Part shown: positions 37,795 to 49,484 of the stretch, in pieces
How the letters are laid out: each line of letters begins with the position of its first letter
Position numbering within the stretch: position 1 is the stretch's first letter
Assembly: GCA_944470555.2 (NCBI GenBank)
Contig: OX104134.1
Span: 110,230,701-110,294,700 of the forward strand
Direction: 5' to 3'
From: Heterobilharzia americana
Taxonomy: Eukaryota > Platyhelminthes > Trematoda > Strigeidida > Schistosomatidae
Length of the DNA: 64,000 nucleotides
Notes under the pieces: generated by a model
Database searches by the model: none
Told to the model about the DNA's origin: nothing
The model's input: the letters and a program-made list of their open reading frames with translations, nothing else
Translations under genes and position numbers: made by a program

Positions 37795-37935
37795 AGTTAG
37801 AACGTTACTCAGCACATATACTTCGTGCCTGTTCACACTCATCATGAAGGCGAATTGTCCACTGCGTGATTCAAACACATATCTCAAAGTTCTGAAGTCT
37901 GAAACTTTACCAATAAGCTATTAGGGCTACGTCTA
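37795..37935 (-). repeat. Possible SINE-like repeat related to T1/T2
   Basis: It has an ordered similarity (ttactcagcacatatacttcg, then a gcgtgattcaaacac stretch resembling a box B in the opposite orientation). Weak support. Confidence 0.3.
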
Positions 37936-38311
37936 ACCTACTGTAGAAAAGAAATAAAAATAGGTGGTTACGTTGATCAACCACTGGTGATCAGTTTGAG
38001 TAAACATGGTTATGTCACTTTGTACGGGGTTTTTTTTGCCAAACTGACAGTTTGCTGTACAATGCTTTTAGAAATTGTTGGTGCTTAAAATAAATTTAGA
38101 GGCAATTAATAGAAATCTGAGAATGGTGTCAAAGTGTTTCACAATGAAAAACCTAGACTGAAAGGTACTGTATAATGGATACTGAAGAAATGACTTGTAG
38201 CTCATTCATCAAACGACAAGTATCTTCACTTAATTTTAATTTTATTAAGGAGTTGGCTGTAGTATATGTAGTTGAAGCAGTTATGCTTAGGTTTGGATGT
38301 GGAATGACTTT

Positions 38312-38455
38312 GAGAGCAACTTTAAAGGTCACGATGGCAACTTCTAAAATAACCAATCAGTTTTCGGTATTCTGGATAGAAAAGTAGTTTGTCGTAAAAT
38401 CTGGAAGCCTAGTTTGTCATCTCAGCAGTTGTTAGGGTAGCCTTTAAAGTCTCTC
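38312..38455. mobile_element. MITE-like foldback element, copy M4
   Basis: The left end gagagcaactttaaaggtca and right end gggtagcctttaaagtctct (plus c) are inverted, with inner arms gcaacttctaaaataacc and ctcagcagttgtta also matching. Length about 144 bp. Confidence 0.75.
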
Positions 38456-38489
38456 AAAGTAAATTTCCCCTAATGAAGGACTCCTTAGT

Positions 38490-38600
38490 AGTACGCACCC
38501 ACAACCCCACCAGAGACCGGATTCAGAACCTTCGGGTTTCACGGCAAATGAGTTTATTATTCAACCACCGGGTCTCAGTTAAGTGGTTTATAGTTTCCTA
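38490..38600 (-). repeat. Second tRNA-like SINE family, copy U1
   Basis: The minus strand reads GGTGGTTGAATAATAAACTC (box A-like) and AAGGTTCTGAATCC (box B-like), then GTGGGTGCGTACTACT. The same order appears on the plus strand at 46920-47020. Confidence 0.55.
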
Positions 38601-39632
38601 CTCCTCTTGGCTCATGATGTAGCACAACTATTACCTGAGGTCTTCACCTGGCATCCACTAAACTTCTGACTAGTTCACCCAACTAGTCATGGTTTCTCAA
38701 TAGAACCTGGAGATATCCATCTGGAAGCATGTCACTAATGAGTAGTATGCCGTAATGTTGTTTGCGGTTTATTAACATTTGCTGAAATATATTACACAGA
38801 GACTTCATAAGTAAATAAAACTTACACGACGACTAATAATTACTGGAAATTGTAACCAGCATTTGTTTTTAGTCAACAGGTATATAGGTGCTAATGAAAC
38901 ACGATAGGGTCATCATGCATAGTTTGCTAGCTTCAAAATAAACAAAATACACTCTAAACTTAACGAGCTTACTAACTAAATTGAAAGTAGTGTACAGTAG
39001 AATGATTCAATGTAACTCATTCATTATGATGACGTGGACATCCAAGGCCTATAATGCCCGTTCAAGTGATCAATGTATTCATTAAGTTTCACCGGCGACC
39101 AGTTGCACTTTCGGGCTGCGTAACAAAGCTTGATCTTATAAGGGGATGCAGATACTTCTTATTCTTGCGTAATGAATAAAAGTTAAGCTGCATCCGCAGG
39201 CCTTTTTCCACTACTCTTAGTTCTTACAGCATCTAATATTAGACTGAATAATGCAAAAAACGGTCCAGAAGAGAACGACACTTTGAAGTCTGTGGACAAG
39301 TGCTTTGTTCATTTTTAATATTGTTCTCCAATCTCATGTACAATAAATTCTATTAGGAATTTCTTAGCTCATTCATAACTAAATATGGATGTATTCACGA
39401 AAAATGAAATATTAACGTATTCAGTTAGTCACCATCAAAAAAGCAAGTGATAATGTTGCGTAGTAGTTGTAGTTGTCACATATCATATCAGCAGACTAGG
39501 CAGGAAGGCAGTCAGATAAAACATAAACAAACACGGGAGAAACTAGCGATAAGAGAAAAATAACGATCAAAGTAACAACGAAACTAGATATGACGATTAA
39601 TATACACATACTTGTGTGCATTAGACTCACGT

Positions 39633-42182
39633 AGTTTACTAGTTCACTGTTACTAGACTGTCCGAAACCCAGATAAACAGGGAACGTTGGGTATACACAG
39701 ATAGCAACCCTATCACCGAAAACCAATTCAATCGCTAAAAAAACTTCTAACCACATAAAAAATATGTAAATTAAAAATAAACTTATTCCTTCCTGGAACC
39801 GGGGAGACGAAATGACGCGAGTTCCACAAAGCCTTCGCAAAGCCAATTGATTCATGTGTCTTCTCTCCTCTCGATTAAAGCAAAAGTAAGAATGGGGACA
39901 TGGAATGCCCGCACAATGTTTGAAGTTGCTTGGCAAGGCTGTCCAGATTGCAAAAGAGATGAAAAGGTATGGATGGCATGGAAGTGCTAGGAATATGCGA
40001 GACTAGACAGAATAGAAGTAGACTCTCTAAACTGTCAACTTCAGAGTCAATAATCTACTCCGATTTTGTCACACAGACGACAACCACCAGCACACTGAGT
40101 TTTCGAGTGGCTATCATGATGTCACCAACAGCATCGAAGGCTCTCTCTCTCTCTCTCTCATGCAGTGGCAACCAATCTCCTCCTCCAAAATCAGGATCAT
40201 GACAGCTAGCTTCAAATCAAAAGGAAGCAAAGTCACAATCGTACAACACTACACTACACTACGCTACGCCACGCACTTATAAATGATGCAGATGAAGAGA
40301 AGAAGGAGGAATTCTATACACAACTGCAATCAGTACTCGACAAGACTCCACCCCAGTTGGCCACATCAAAATTCATTATAATGGGTAAGATGACATGAAT
40401 GCCAAACTCGGTAAGGAAAACACAGGAAGAGAAGTGATCATGGGTCGAGAAGCACTCAGTGAAATGAAGAATGAGAATGGAGTACTGTTCGCAGACATCT
40501 GTGCACTCAATGATTTGGGGATCGGAGGTGAGGCAGTGTGTACAAACACAAGGATATTCAAAAGGCAGTGACATCCATTTGATTTCACCAGACACCACGA
40601 CACACTACACTAAACATCAGGTCCACTTCATCTCAATCTCCAAAAAGTGGAGACGCAGCTTACTGGAAACGAGATCACATCAAGAAGGGTAGCAGACGAA
40701 GGTGGTTCACACCACTCACTATCTAGTGCGAGCAACCCACCTTCAAAATCAAGTTGAAAGCCCTCGATTCAAGGAAGTTGGTGATAGACGCCCACAGGCC
40801 AAGTTCAACACCCAGAACAGAAACTGAACTGAAGGACGAAATTACAAAAGACATCTTCACGTCAGTCAGTCAGTCATCAGGAAAAAATGGGAGACATTAG
40901 GCAACATCTCCGAACGAACCTGTATGCAAGAACACTGGAACTCGTTGAGAGAATCGTAGAAGGAAACCTGCGTTGTTGTGTTAGGAAGGAAGAAGAAACC
41001 AGACAAGGAGTGGATCTCGATAAACACATGGAAGCTGATAGAGGATGGAGAGGAAGATGGTGAAGCAGAAGATGAACCAGTGCAGTACAGTGCAGTGCAG
41101 TGCAGTGCAGTGCAGTGCAGTGCAGTGCAGTGAAGTGCAGGGATGAACAACCAAAAGAGGAATTGAATACAACCTATAAAACTCTACACTGGACAAAGAA
41201 GTGAAGAAGAGTGCATGGATAGGCAAAAGACACTTCTACAACACAGTTGCAAGTGAAGCAGAACAGGCTGCTGGTAGGAGAGACAGAGACCTGACAACAC
41301 CATATCAAATAACCAGGTTACTCACTGTCTGGGAAGAGATCAATGTAGATGAAACCGATGAGAGATAGTGAAGGAAAGCTAGTTGACACCAAAGAGAAGA
41401 AACAACGTAGACAATGGGCTGACCACTTCAAAAAACTCTTCAATCGACTACCACCACCACCTGCAACTCGGACAGAAATACCACCAGCAGCCCAGCCACA
41501 GAACTACCAATGAAAACAAACCCTCTGACAAAAGCAGGAGTGAAGTCCTGAACGCCATGAAGTTGCCGAAATTCGTGAAGGTAGCTGCTTCAACACTGCG
41601 GTTTTAGTATCACAAACCTTCATCAATCTAATTCAACAGCTATATGAAGACGCCACATGCGAAGTGATTCACAATAAATTCGAATTTTCTGCAGTAATGT
41701 CAAGTCAGTGCTTCTCTATAGTTCAGAAACTTGGTGCGTCACTAAAAGCATTTACAACAAAATACAGATGGTCGTCAACAGGTGCCACCTACACGCACTC
41801 AATACTGAAGATCAGATGGCCAGAATAATAAGAATAAGCAACAAGGAACTATGGCTGGCTGTCTGGCAACGAACCGACCAAGGACTCATCGCTCAACAAA
41901 TATGCAGAAGAAAGTGGAGATGAATTCCATTGGATATACACTGAGAAGACCATTCGGAGACATCACGCGCTGGGTCAGTCCCTCGAGTGGAATCCAAAGG
42001 GGAAACGACGAGTTGGGTGTCCCAGCTGGGGGTGACATGGAGGAGATCATGTGAGGAAGAAATGAAAGCTTGTGGGCAATCGTGGAGTCAGGTTGAAAAG
42101 ACTGCAGAGAAGAGAGTGAAATTGTGAAGTGTTACTGAAGCCCTATATTTCACTGGGAACCCATGGGACAAATAATAGTAAT
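39633..42182 (+). mobile_element. RTE-like non-LTR retrotransposon copy R2, internally deleted
   Basis: The 5' end (from gtttactagttcactg) is nearly identical to R3 at 63563 and includes the endonuclease start MGTWNARTMFEV (about 39894), after which a frameshift leads into MEVLGICETRQNRSRLSKLS. Compared with R1 it lacks about 470 bp of the RT fingers (R1 16074-16543) and everything from about R1 16634 to 18342, including the catalytic box. The second junction carries about 20 bp of unmatched filler. The 3' end (VLLYSSETWCVT-like to the tail) is nearly identical to R4. Dead by deletion. It lies antisense in intron 3. Confidence 0.85.
41078..41135. repeat. CAGTG pentamer tandem repeat in copy R2
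   Basis: Same place as 15581-15620 in R1, but about 15 bp longer, showing unit gain or loss since the copies split. The CT run at about 40142-40159 is also longer than its R1 counterpart. Confidence 0.9.
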
Positions 42183-42189
42183 TATGTGT

Positions 42190-43470
42190 ATGTATTTGCA
42201 CAACTGATATTAATTCTTTCCCGTACAACCTATAGTCCCTGTTTAGCAATTTCTGACGTCATACATTTCTCTACACTGTTCATATCAACGGTCGGTGACT
42301 TCAAGAATTTATGCCATGTTTTCACCTGGCTATCTCTTAACATTTTTCCTCCTGAAGCTCGGTCTGCTAACGTTAAGCAATGTAGCAGACAGTCAATAGA
42401 CCTAACGAACACTTGTCTCAGTCTACTAAGTCAATGAATGTTCACTGTCCTATGACTTATACGTTGCTGACTTCGTGGTGCCACAGGACATACTTTTCTG
42501 CGAAGGCAACACCATTCGAGCACCTGAGACCTTCTCATGTCTTCCACCTTCATATCCACATAATAGAAGAGAGTGCAGAGATTTCGTCGGTCACTAACAC
42601 ATCATGGCTTATTCGACCTCCCAAGTAAGTGAAGTGGTCTATGCGCCGAACTCCTCCGTCTGATATTGCCTTCCAAAATAAAGACTCAGACCAGTCTTGG
42701 AGTAATAGTTTGTATTCAAGTGATGAGAAACGCAACTCGAAAATCCTCAGATTGTCATAGGGTGTTCAGCAGACTTTGCATCTTGTCACCATCTTCGCTT
42801 AACAGGACTGTGTCATCTGTGTACTCTGGGTCTATTAAAGAGTCTGCCTTTGTCCATTGTTGAGTTGAGGTTGGTTGATACCTTGTATTATAATACCCCA
42901 CTTTATGTCTCAAGTTTAATCCGGTTTTCTGAACACAGTTGACGCAAGTGATCATCATTATCCAGTCCTTCGTCTAAGATTCTGAAAGTGCCACCAAAAT
43001 CCCTTTAGGTCTCGATCGGTTTTCTCACTTGTGTATTGAATTCTCCCGCTACGACCATAACGCTTGAACGTTTGCCTTTGAGTAGGAGACAAGACAGTAT
43101 TTGATAACACATAAATCTTAATTCATCTTAATGTAAGTTATCAGGTGTATAAGCATGGAAAACACAGAGACCACGACGAGCTTCTTTGTCTTGGTCTTCA
43201 CTGTGCCATTCAGCCGTACAGCACGCGAGCGACTGTAAACTGTTATCGAGTCGATAAAGGGACTTTCTACCTTATGACTTAATGCTATATCAACACTTAC
43301 GAGACCATGGCAGCTAGTCGTAGAATCTCCAGAACTTTGGAGGATGAATTTTGTAAATTCACGACATTCTGCGGGTGAAGTTAGGTGAATAACTACACTT
43401 TGACGCTTTTTGAGTATCTCATAAGCTCAGATAACGCCCATGATCAGAGATATCCGACTATTGGTTAACA
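42190..43470 (-). mobile_element. Antisense non-LTR element of the YADD family, N2, internally deleted
   Basis: On the minus strand an endonuclease-like region (DIALSHKVESPFIDS near 43250-43290) is followed by a catalytic-box region (DPEYTDDTVLLSEDGDKMQS near 42780-42840), then RIDHFTYLGGRISHD (42600-42650), and a C-terminal tract (SQVKTWHKFLKS near 42320). Order and motifs match N1 (YADD...DKMQSLLNTL, VDHFTYLGSRI, SQTKTWH). The segment between endonuclease and catalytic box is much too short, so most of the RT fingers are gone. The A of YADD is T here. A minus-strand 137-codon frame at 43566-43979 may be upstream element sequence, extending it to about 44240. Confidence 0.72.
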
Positions 43471-46420
43471 AAGCTTGTTTTTTATTCAACGGGCGAAGAC
43501 ATTGAAAACTGGAATGTTTATTTTTGAGCTAGGTTTCTGGAGGCTCAGAAAGCAGCTTCATGAAATCAGATTGCTACCGGAGCTACAGAGTTGTAAGAAA
43601 CTAAGGATGACGTAGGAATATCTACCAAAAGACATGAAAAAAGATAGGAAGGCAAAAGTGTGGATGGTCGAATATGATCTGAGGAGACTTGAGTACTGCC
43701 AAATCCTTGAGGATGGCTAACACTGCCCTGATCCCTATATCGTGGAAGGTTACCTTTTTGTGAGGTACCTGGAAAGTAGATTAGTAACGGTAGTGTGTGA
43801 CTGTTGATCTTGATGGACATTTGCTTTAGGTCGGTCATAAAAAGGGTTTTTCTGGAAGTTTGAGTTATGACTTTGAATAATTTATATCCGATTGGAAAAT
43901 TTATACCACTGGTACGAAAAGACCACAAGATAGGTGTTGCTGTTTTTAGGACAAACCTCTTCCAATACTCTCTTCTCATTTGTCATGCAGAATCCACAGA
44001 AAACGCCCTATACTGCTGTCAGCTCCCCCTCCATTAAGTCAGCAGTAAAGCTTTGTCATTGGATCCCAATGGCAGAGTGATGATTTACATCATAAAAGTG
44101 ACTGCCGTTTGTCTTAATATTGTCTAAGTGACCTTTCTGGTATAGTAGGACCTTAGTGGCACAAGTGTTCACCAGCACAGCGCGTTAGGTGATTGTGATG
44201 GGCAAGCGTGACTTTCGCATTAGTTTTGTAGCCATGGTTCAGTAGTCTGTTTGCAGAAATAACAGATGTGTAGACCATAAGTTTCTAGAGATATGCTTAT
44301 CCCAAGTGAAACATCAAACTTTGTTTCTATTCCTTACCGTAAAATTTAGGTGGTTGATTAAAGTCATCACATAGAGACATTCTTTACAATCTTCTGAATG
44401 TAGAACATGAGGTTTCAGTAACTATTCGAATCAATTTTTCTATTGTGTTCGATAACATCTTATTTTTATGCTAATGATTGTACACAGGGGAATAAGGAAC
44501 CATTTCTTCATAAATAATGGAGAATCTGAGTAATCACTCATGCATGTTTAAAATTTCTACAATCTCTAGAATGAAACAGCTGTTAGATAAATTTTGCAAT
44601 GATCTATTAGTTACTTAAAATATGCATACTGTAACCAAAAACGAAAGCTTACACTATATTCGCTACATTTCAATGAACTTTCTGAGATAATTATTCTTAT
44701 ATTTTATCCAAATACAAATTATCACTGACAGACAATGATTGAAAGTAAAACAATTGAAAGTGCTCTTATTCTCAGTGGTTGAAATTAGATTAAAATATCA
44801 AACGCCGCGTCAAAAAGTGCCTAATAACAAACACAAGGTTCTGTCACAAACCGATGGTATTTTGATAAATTTGCTGGCGAAGAAACAAATAGAACCTATC
44901 TACGTTGACATTCAAGAACAATAGTTTCTCGAATTGGGAGGTCTTACTTTATATCTTAAAGAGCCTCTAAGAAGCAGTATTTGGCAAGGTTCAACATTTG
45001 ATAAAAGAGTCTGTTATTTAGATGATTCATGGATTAGTGAATGAGAAGTCTATATGCTGAATTCCTACCTACTATAGAATTATTAAGGAAGATTAACTGG
45101 TTTCTAATGATCTTAACACCAAGTCAGAGGAAAATTTGCCATCACTCAGTAAACGATTTTAACTCTATTGACTTTTACTGATAACTGTTTAGTTTATACA
45201 ACAGTGTTTGTGATGTCACAAAAGTTTGTGTGGCTTACGCATTTTAATTTGATTTCAGATCCCGTGCAAATGTAAACAACAGTTTAAATTCTCCTCACTA
45301 AGTTAAGAATGAATAGTATAGATGTAGCAGTATTTCCAACACGTAGATTAGGTTTACAGCCCAAAGCTAGATTAAAAATACGTTCACATATACAAAGAGC
45401 GTATAAAGTAATCTAAATTACAATTGAAAATTAGAAGAAAGACAGGATATTACAGTCGTATTCATGAAAAAGAGGCTCCGTTTTGAGTGACTTCTTTCTG
45501 AAATGCATTTCTAACCAGAAGAAAATCGTTATTACTATAGTCTTAACCAAGAAAGGTTTTACGCAATCCACCTATTATTGCCTCCCTAAGTAATTCTTTT
45601 GTCTAGAGGTCTAGGATTGTCCGTTAGCCAACTTTTAAGTTGTTCTTTGCATATAGAGCTTTCTGAGACCGAAAATCTAACCATCACTTTGGTATCATCA
45701 GTACTTTTCATCTCTTCTTAACATAACTTTATGGTTTACTTCCCATAAGTTAACTAATTTGCTTTCACTCTCATCTCACAATTTTTCTTTATGTCACTTC
45801 AGTTCACAAATAAAGTCATCAGTGAAATCCTCATCTTATAGTTGATGCAGGTCATACTTTGATAAATTACCACATCATCAGACATTTGAAGAAGCTAAAT
45901 GAAAGTGATTGTGAGTTCATTTGTTTCTGTGTATGCCTGTGGATTCCTGTTGGACACATAAACGTCATTTTAACTAAGGAAGTATCTTGGTTATTTTACT
46001 TGAAAGGAAGCTAGTACCCAAATAAATTATTTCAATACACATAGTAAAAGGGAAAAGAAAAAACATTTTCAATAAGCAAAAGTAAATCAACATTCAAACT
46101 ATATATCTAAAAGACAAGTTTCACGTTCTATACACGACAATACAATTAATTATAGTTGATATTCCCTTTGAATACTATGTTGGGCGGCTATTCTATGTCA
46201 AGGCGTGCAAGATCAATATGAACTATATTAAGAGAATACTGATAGGCCTATTGTGTTACGAATGGCATACAGCTTTGATTAGGAACCGAAAATAAAGTTA
46301 CTTTTACTTTCATAACTGCAATGTCATGTCAGGTTAATGATTATTTTATCCTTCATGATTGTAAGAAGAAAATACAATCAAACGGGAAAGATTCTAGCAT
46401 AATAGAAAAAGTTGGGTTTT

Positions 46421-46424
<4 letters not shown>

Positions 46425-46486
<62 letters not shown>
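46425..46486. repeat. (TA)31 microsatellite
   Basis: A pure TA run. The Ile/Tyr repeat frames seen across it are not genes. Confidence 0.95.
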
Positions 46487-46488
<2 letters not shown>

Positions 46489-46909
46489 ACTCTGTGGATT
46501 TATGACATACTGCATCAGTCACATCAAGACAGATTTTGCTGGAGGCAGTTTCCTTTTCACGTCACTACTAACTAGTGTCTGTTTCATTCAGGTAGTTGAT
46601 GTGATTTCATTAAAATTAGTTCCTTTATTTTCAATAATTTAACACCTTTTTTCTCTTGTAAGGAGCCTGATTTACATAATTCATTGTTACAGGATATATG
46701 CATGAAAACAAAGTCCTTGTATGTTTATATGTGTCTGAGAAGTTCTTTTAATCCATTAAAACTTACAACTTCTTAGCAAAAGTATTTTTAATGATAAAAG
46801 TCTGTTATGATAAACAGTGTGCATAAAAATGTTAAGACTGTAAGTCTAAGTTTTGTACGCATTGCTAGAAAATAAGATGTTTGAAACTCAGGAATTGACA
46901 GAAGTAGTG

Positions 46910-47110
46910 CTTCAGTGGATTCCGCCCACTGGTTCAATAGTAACGTGTTCGCAGACGAACCCAAAGGTTCTGGATTCGAGCTCTGGTGTGGTCATGGGTG
47001 CGTACTGCTCAAGATTTCCATACTAGGACAGAATAACTGTCCAGTGCTCCCAGGTTTCCAATGGTTCTCCGACTTATGTCAGTTCATGATGAATATCAAC
47101 CCGAAACTAG
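46910..47110 (+). repeat. Second tRNA-like SINE family, copy U2
   Basis: The plus strand reads CACTGGTTCAATAGTAACG (box A-like) and AAGGTTCTGGATTCGAGCTC (box B-like), then ATGGGTGCGTACTGCTC. It aligns with the reverse complement of 38490-38600. Confidence 0.55.
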
Positions 47111-47845
47111 TTTTGATTGTGATCTCATAGTGACTAAAATGAAATCGAATAAAGAACTAGCCATTTGTTCAGTGTTTACGCTTTTCAAAGGGAGCGACAA
47201 CTACACCTATCAGTGGATGATAGGTCATGAAACTTCATAGGTTCACTACAATCAAACCTTAGTAGTCTACAACTGAAACATAAGAATTGGGATATATGAC
47301 TGGATGAGGTAATTTGGGTCTGCCAGTCGAGAGTCATCTAAAGGAACAGAATGGTTGATTTACAAGGGTTGCTTTTCAACCATTGTCATTTTAGATACAA
47401 GACAAAGTTCAGGTCGAAGGCTTCATCGCAGAGCTACAAACGTAACTACTAACATTTGGACTGAAGCTTGTTAGCAAAATGGGTCACCTGATGTAAACAG
47501 AAGTGGTTATCAATTCATAAGTGGTCAGGTCTTCATAAAGATCAACCCTCAATATCTAAAACCAGAATAAAGTGCAATGCAGTGTGGGATCGCTTGGTAA
47601 AGTGACCGTATTGGAACACTGGCTAACAAACTTCAATCGGTGCAAAGCACTATACTGGTTACCATCGGGTGACCAGTTTGTGCCTACGAATTTTAGCACC
47701 TTTCTGAAAAGTCATACAAAAAGTATTTATTTTACACCAACATTGTGAGAGTATTCTTAATTAGGTAAGTTTAAATAATTTATACGCGTTTTATAATAAT
47801 AAATGACAGAAAGTAAGCATGCCATTCAGTTCAATACTGTAGAGG

Positions 47846-48912
47846 ATGAAAAGCCTAGTGACGCCTTTGAAGTGAAGACAGGAGACAGGACTAAGACGAG
47901 GCTGCCTACTAACACCGATGATCTTTCTGAGTGGGGTCGACTGAACTGGACTGCATAACGTAACAGACAACTATGAGGGATGAAAAGACGGACATACGCT
48001 GGATTGATGAAAACTCCTTAGAATATTTGGATTTCGCCGATAATGATGATTTGTGTCTAATATCCCACAAACTCGGTTATCTGCAGGCAAAAACCAACAA
48101 GTTGATAGGAGAGGCAGAAAGCAAAGACGGGACTTCGTTCAGGTGAATGTAGAGAAGACGAAGGCGCTGAAGATACCCAACTAACAACAACATGCACCAA
48201 AGTATATCAACGGGAGAACTGTAAAGGAAGTAGTCTCTTTCACCTACCACCTAGGCAGCATCGCTTCAACTACAGGCGGCAGTGATGGCAGAGGTGAGAA
48301 GGTCAAAGATAGGATCGGAAAGACAACGAGACAGGTCTTTACTAACCTGAAGTCAGTTTAGAGATCTACCGCACTCCACTCCACTCGGCGTAAGTAAAAA
48401 GATCCAAATTTTCAACACCAACGTCAAGTCAGTGCTTCTCTATAGTTCAGAAACTTGGTGCGTCACTAAAAGCATTTACAACAAAATACAGATGGTCGTC
48501 AACAGGTGCCACCTACACGCACTCAATACTGAAGATCAGATGGCCAGAATAATAAGAATAAGCAACAAGGAACTATGGCTGGCTGTCTGGCAACGAACCG
48601 ACCAAGGACTCATCGCTCAACAAATATGCAGAAGAAAGTGGAGATGAATTCCATTGGATATACACTGAGAAGACCATTCGGAGACATCACGCGCTGGGTC
48701 AGTCCCTCGAGTGGAATCCAAAGGGGAAACGACGAGTTGGGTGTCCCAGCTGGGGGTGACATGGAGGAGATCATGTGAGGAAGAAATGAAAGCTTGTGGG
48801 CAATCGTGGAGTCAGGTTGAAAAGACTGCAGAGAAGAGAGTGAAATTGTGAAGTGTTACTGAAGCCCTATATTTCACTGGGAACCCAAGGGAGAAATATT
48901 AATAATAATAAT
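47846..48912 (+). mobile_element. RTE-like copy R4, 5'-truncated, ending near exon 3
   Basis: It starts within the RT (gcctagtgacgcctttgaag, equal to R1 at about 16640). The catalytic box reads DFADNDDLCLIS near 48033, with an extra codon in the FADD motif as in R1. It is uninterrupted where R1 carries nested element N1. The 3' part, including the end tgtgaagtgttactgaagcc and the final gggaaccca, is nearly identical to R2. It ends in an AAT-type tail at about 48890-48912, some 120 bp from the exon 3 donor and antisense to the gene. Confidence 0.85.
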
Positions 48913-49032
48913 ATCATACCGCTGGTTAAAAGTTAAAGAAGCAGAGCATTGGCAAAGTTTAGCAATGCCAAAACATTGCGTTACTTCAAATGGTGAACAT
49001 AGACATAAAAAATTACCAGAAGACAGACTTAC

Positions 49033-49484
49033 CACACCAGCTGTCTCCGTGTCATCTGAACTAGGTTTATCCCGCAGCTTCTTTAACTGTTTAACCACTT
49101 TGTCTTTACTTTCTTTCTTATCTTCAGTATAGTCACGTTGAGCTGTAGACTTAACTTGATCAGTTAGTAAGGCTGAAGATTTGGAGGTAACTCTCTTTTT
49201 TGTGGATGTGACCCTGTGCTCGGATTTACTACTGCCAGGTGGTTTCAAAACCTTAGTAGATATATGAGGATAGTTTGCTGCTAAAAACTCAGATCCATAA
49301 ATAGTTGGTTGTGTTTGATCTGTCGATAACTTTGTTGAAGTACTATGTTTAGCAATTAGCGAAGCGCACGCAGGGTGATGATGATGCTGGTATTGTTGCG
49401 GTTGCTGTTGTTCATTTTGATGATAATACCAATATGGCGGAGGTACTGGATGCTGCAGTTGCTCACGTGTTTGACGCTTTTGTG
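49033..49484 (-). CDS. Exon 3 of the same gene, Gln/His-rich
   Basis: The acceptor is AATACCAG|CA and the donor GTG|GTAAGT, a near-consensus site. The exon enters in phase 1 (2 nt complete the split codon) and leaves in phase 0, giving about 150 residues. It starts basic (QKRQTREQLQ), then has a Pro/Tyr and Gln/His-rich run (YWYYHQNEQQQPQQYQHHHH), then Ser/Thr/Lys-rich sequence, and ends with a charged stretch (KDKVVKQLKKLRDKPSSDD). No known domain is seen. Phase fits both exon 2 (its downstream frame) and exon 4. About 120 bp beyond its donor the intron holds the 3' tail of an antisense RTE-like element, so the reading frame appears to run on to 48874, but that extension is intron and transposon sequence. 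Confidence 0.78.

Larger units (their letters stand above)
27641..49032. other. Intron 3 (about 21.4 kb), repeat-rich
   Basis: The intron holds a Penelope-like fragment, Smα-like SINEs (29.2, 30.9, 35.6 kb), another SINE family (38.5, 46.9 kb), foldback elements (35.9, 36.4, 38.3 kb), two RTE-like copies (39.6, 47.8 kb) and an antisense YADD-family element (42.2-43.5 kb). Stretches with nothing I can identify are about 31000-35600, 44250-46420 and 47160-47845. Confidence 0.55.

Noticed and set aside
39496..39936. 146-codon minus-strand frame with hydrophobic stretches, repeated at 63577
   Set aside because: It is antisense to the 5' end of RTE-like copies R2 and R3, has no splice or start support, and is shared only because the copies are near-identical.
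40866..41226. Cys/Thr/Leu/His repeat frames on the minus strand (also 15369-15714)
   Set aside because: Artefact of the CAGTG pentamer run read on the opposite strand.
46321..46642. Plus-strand frames with a Tyr/Ile repeat
   Set aside because: Translation of the (TA)n microsatellite.
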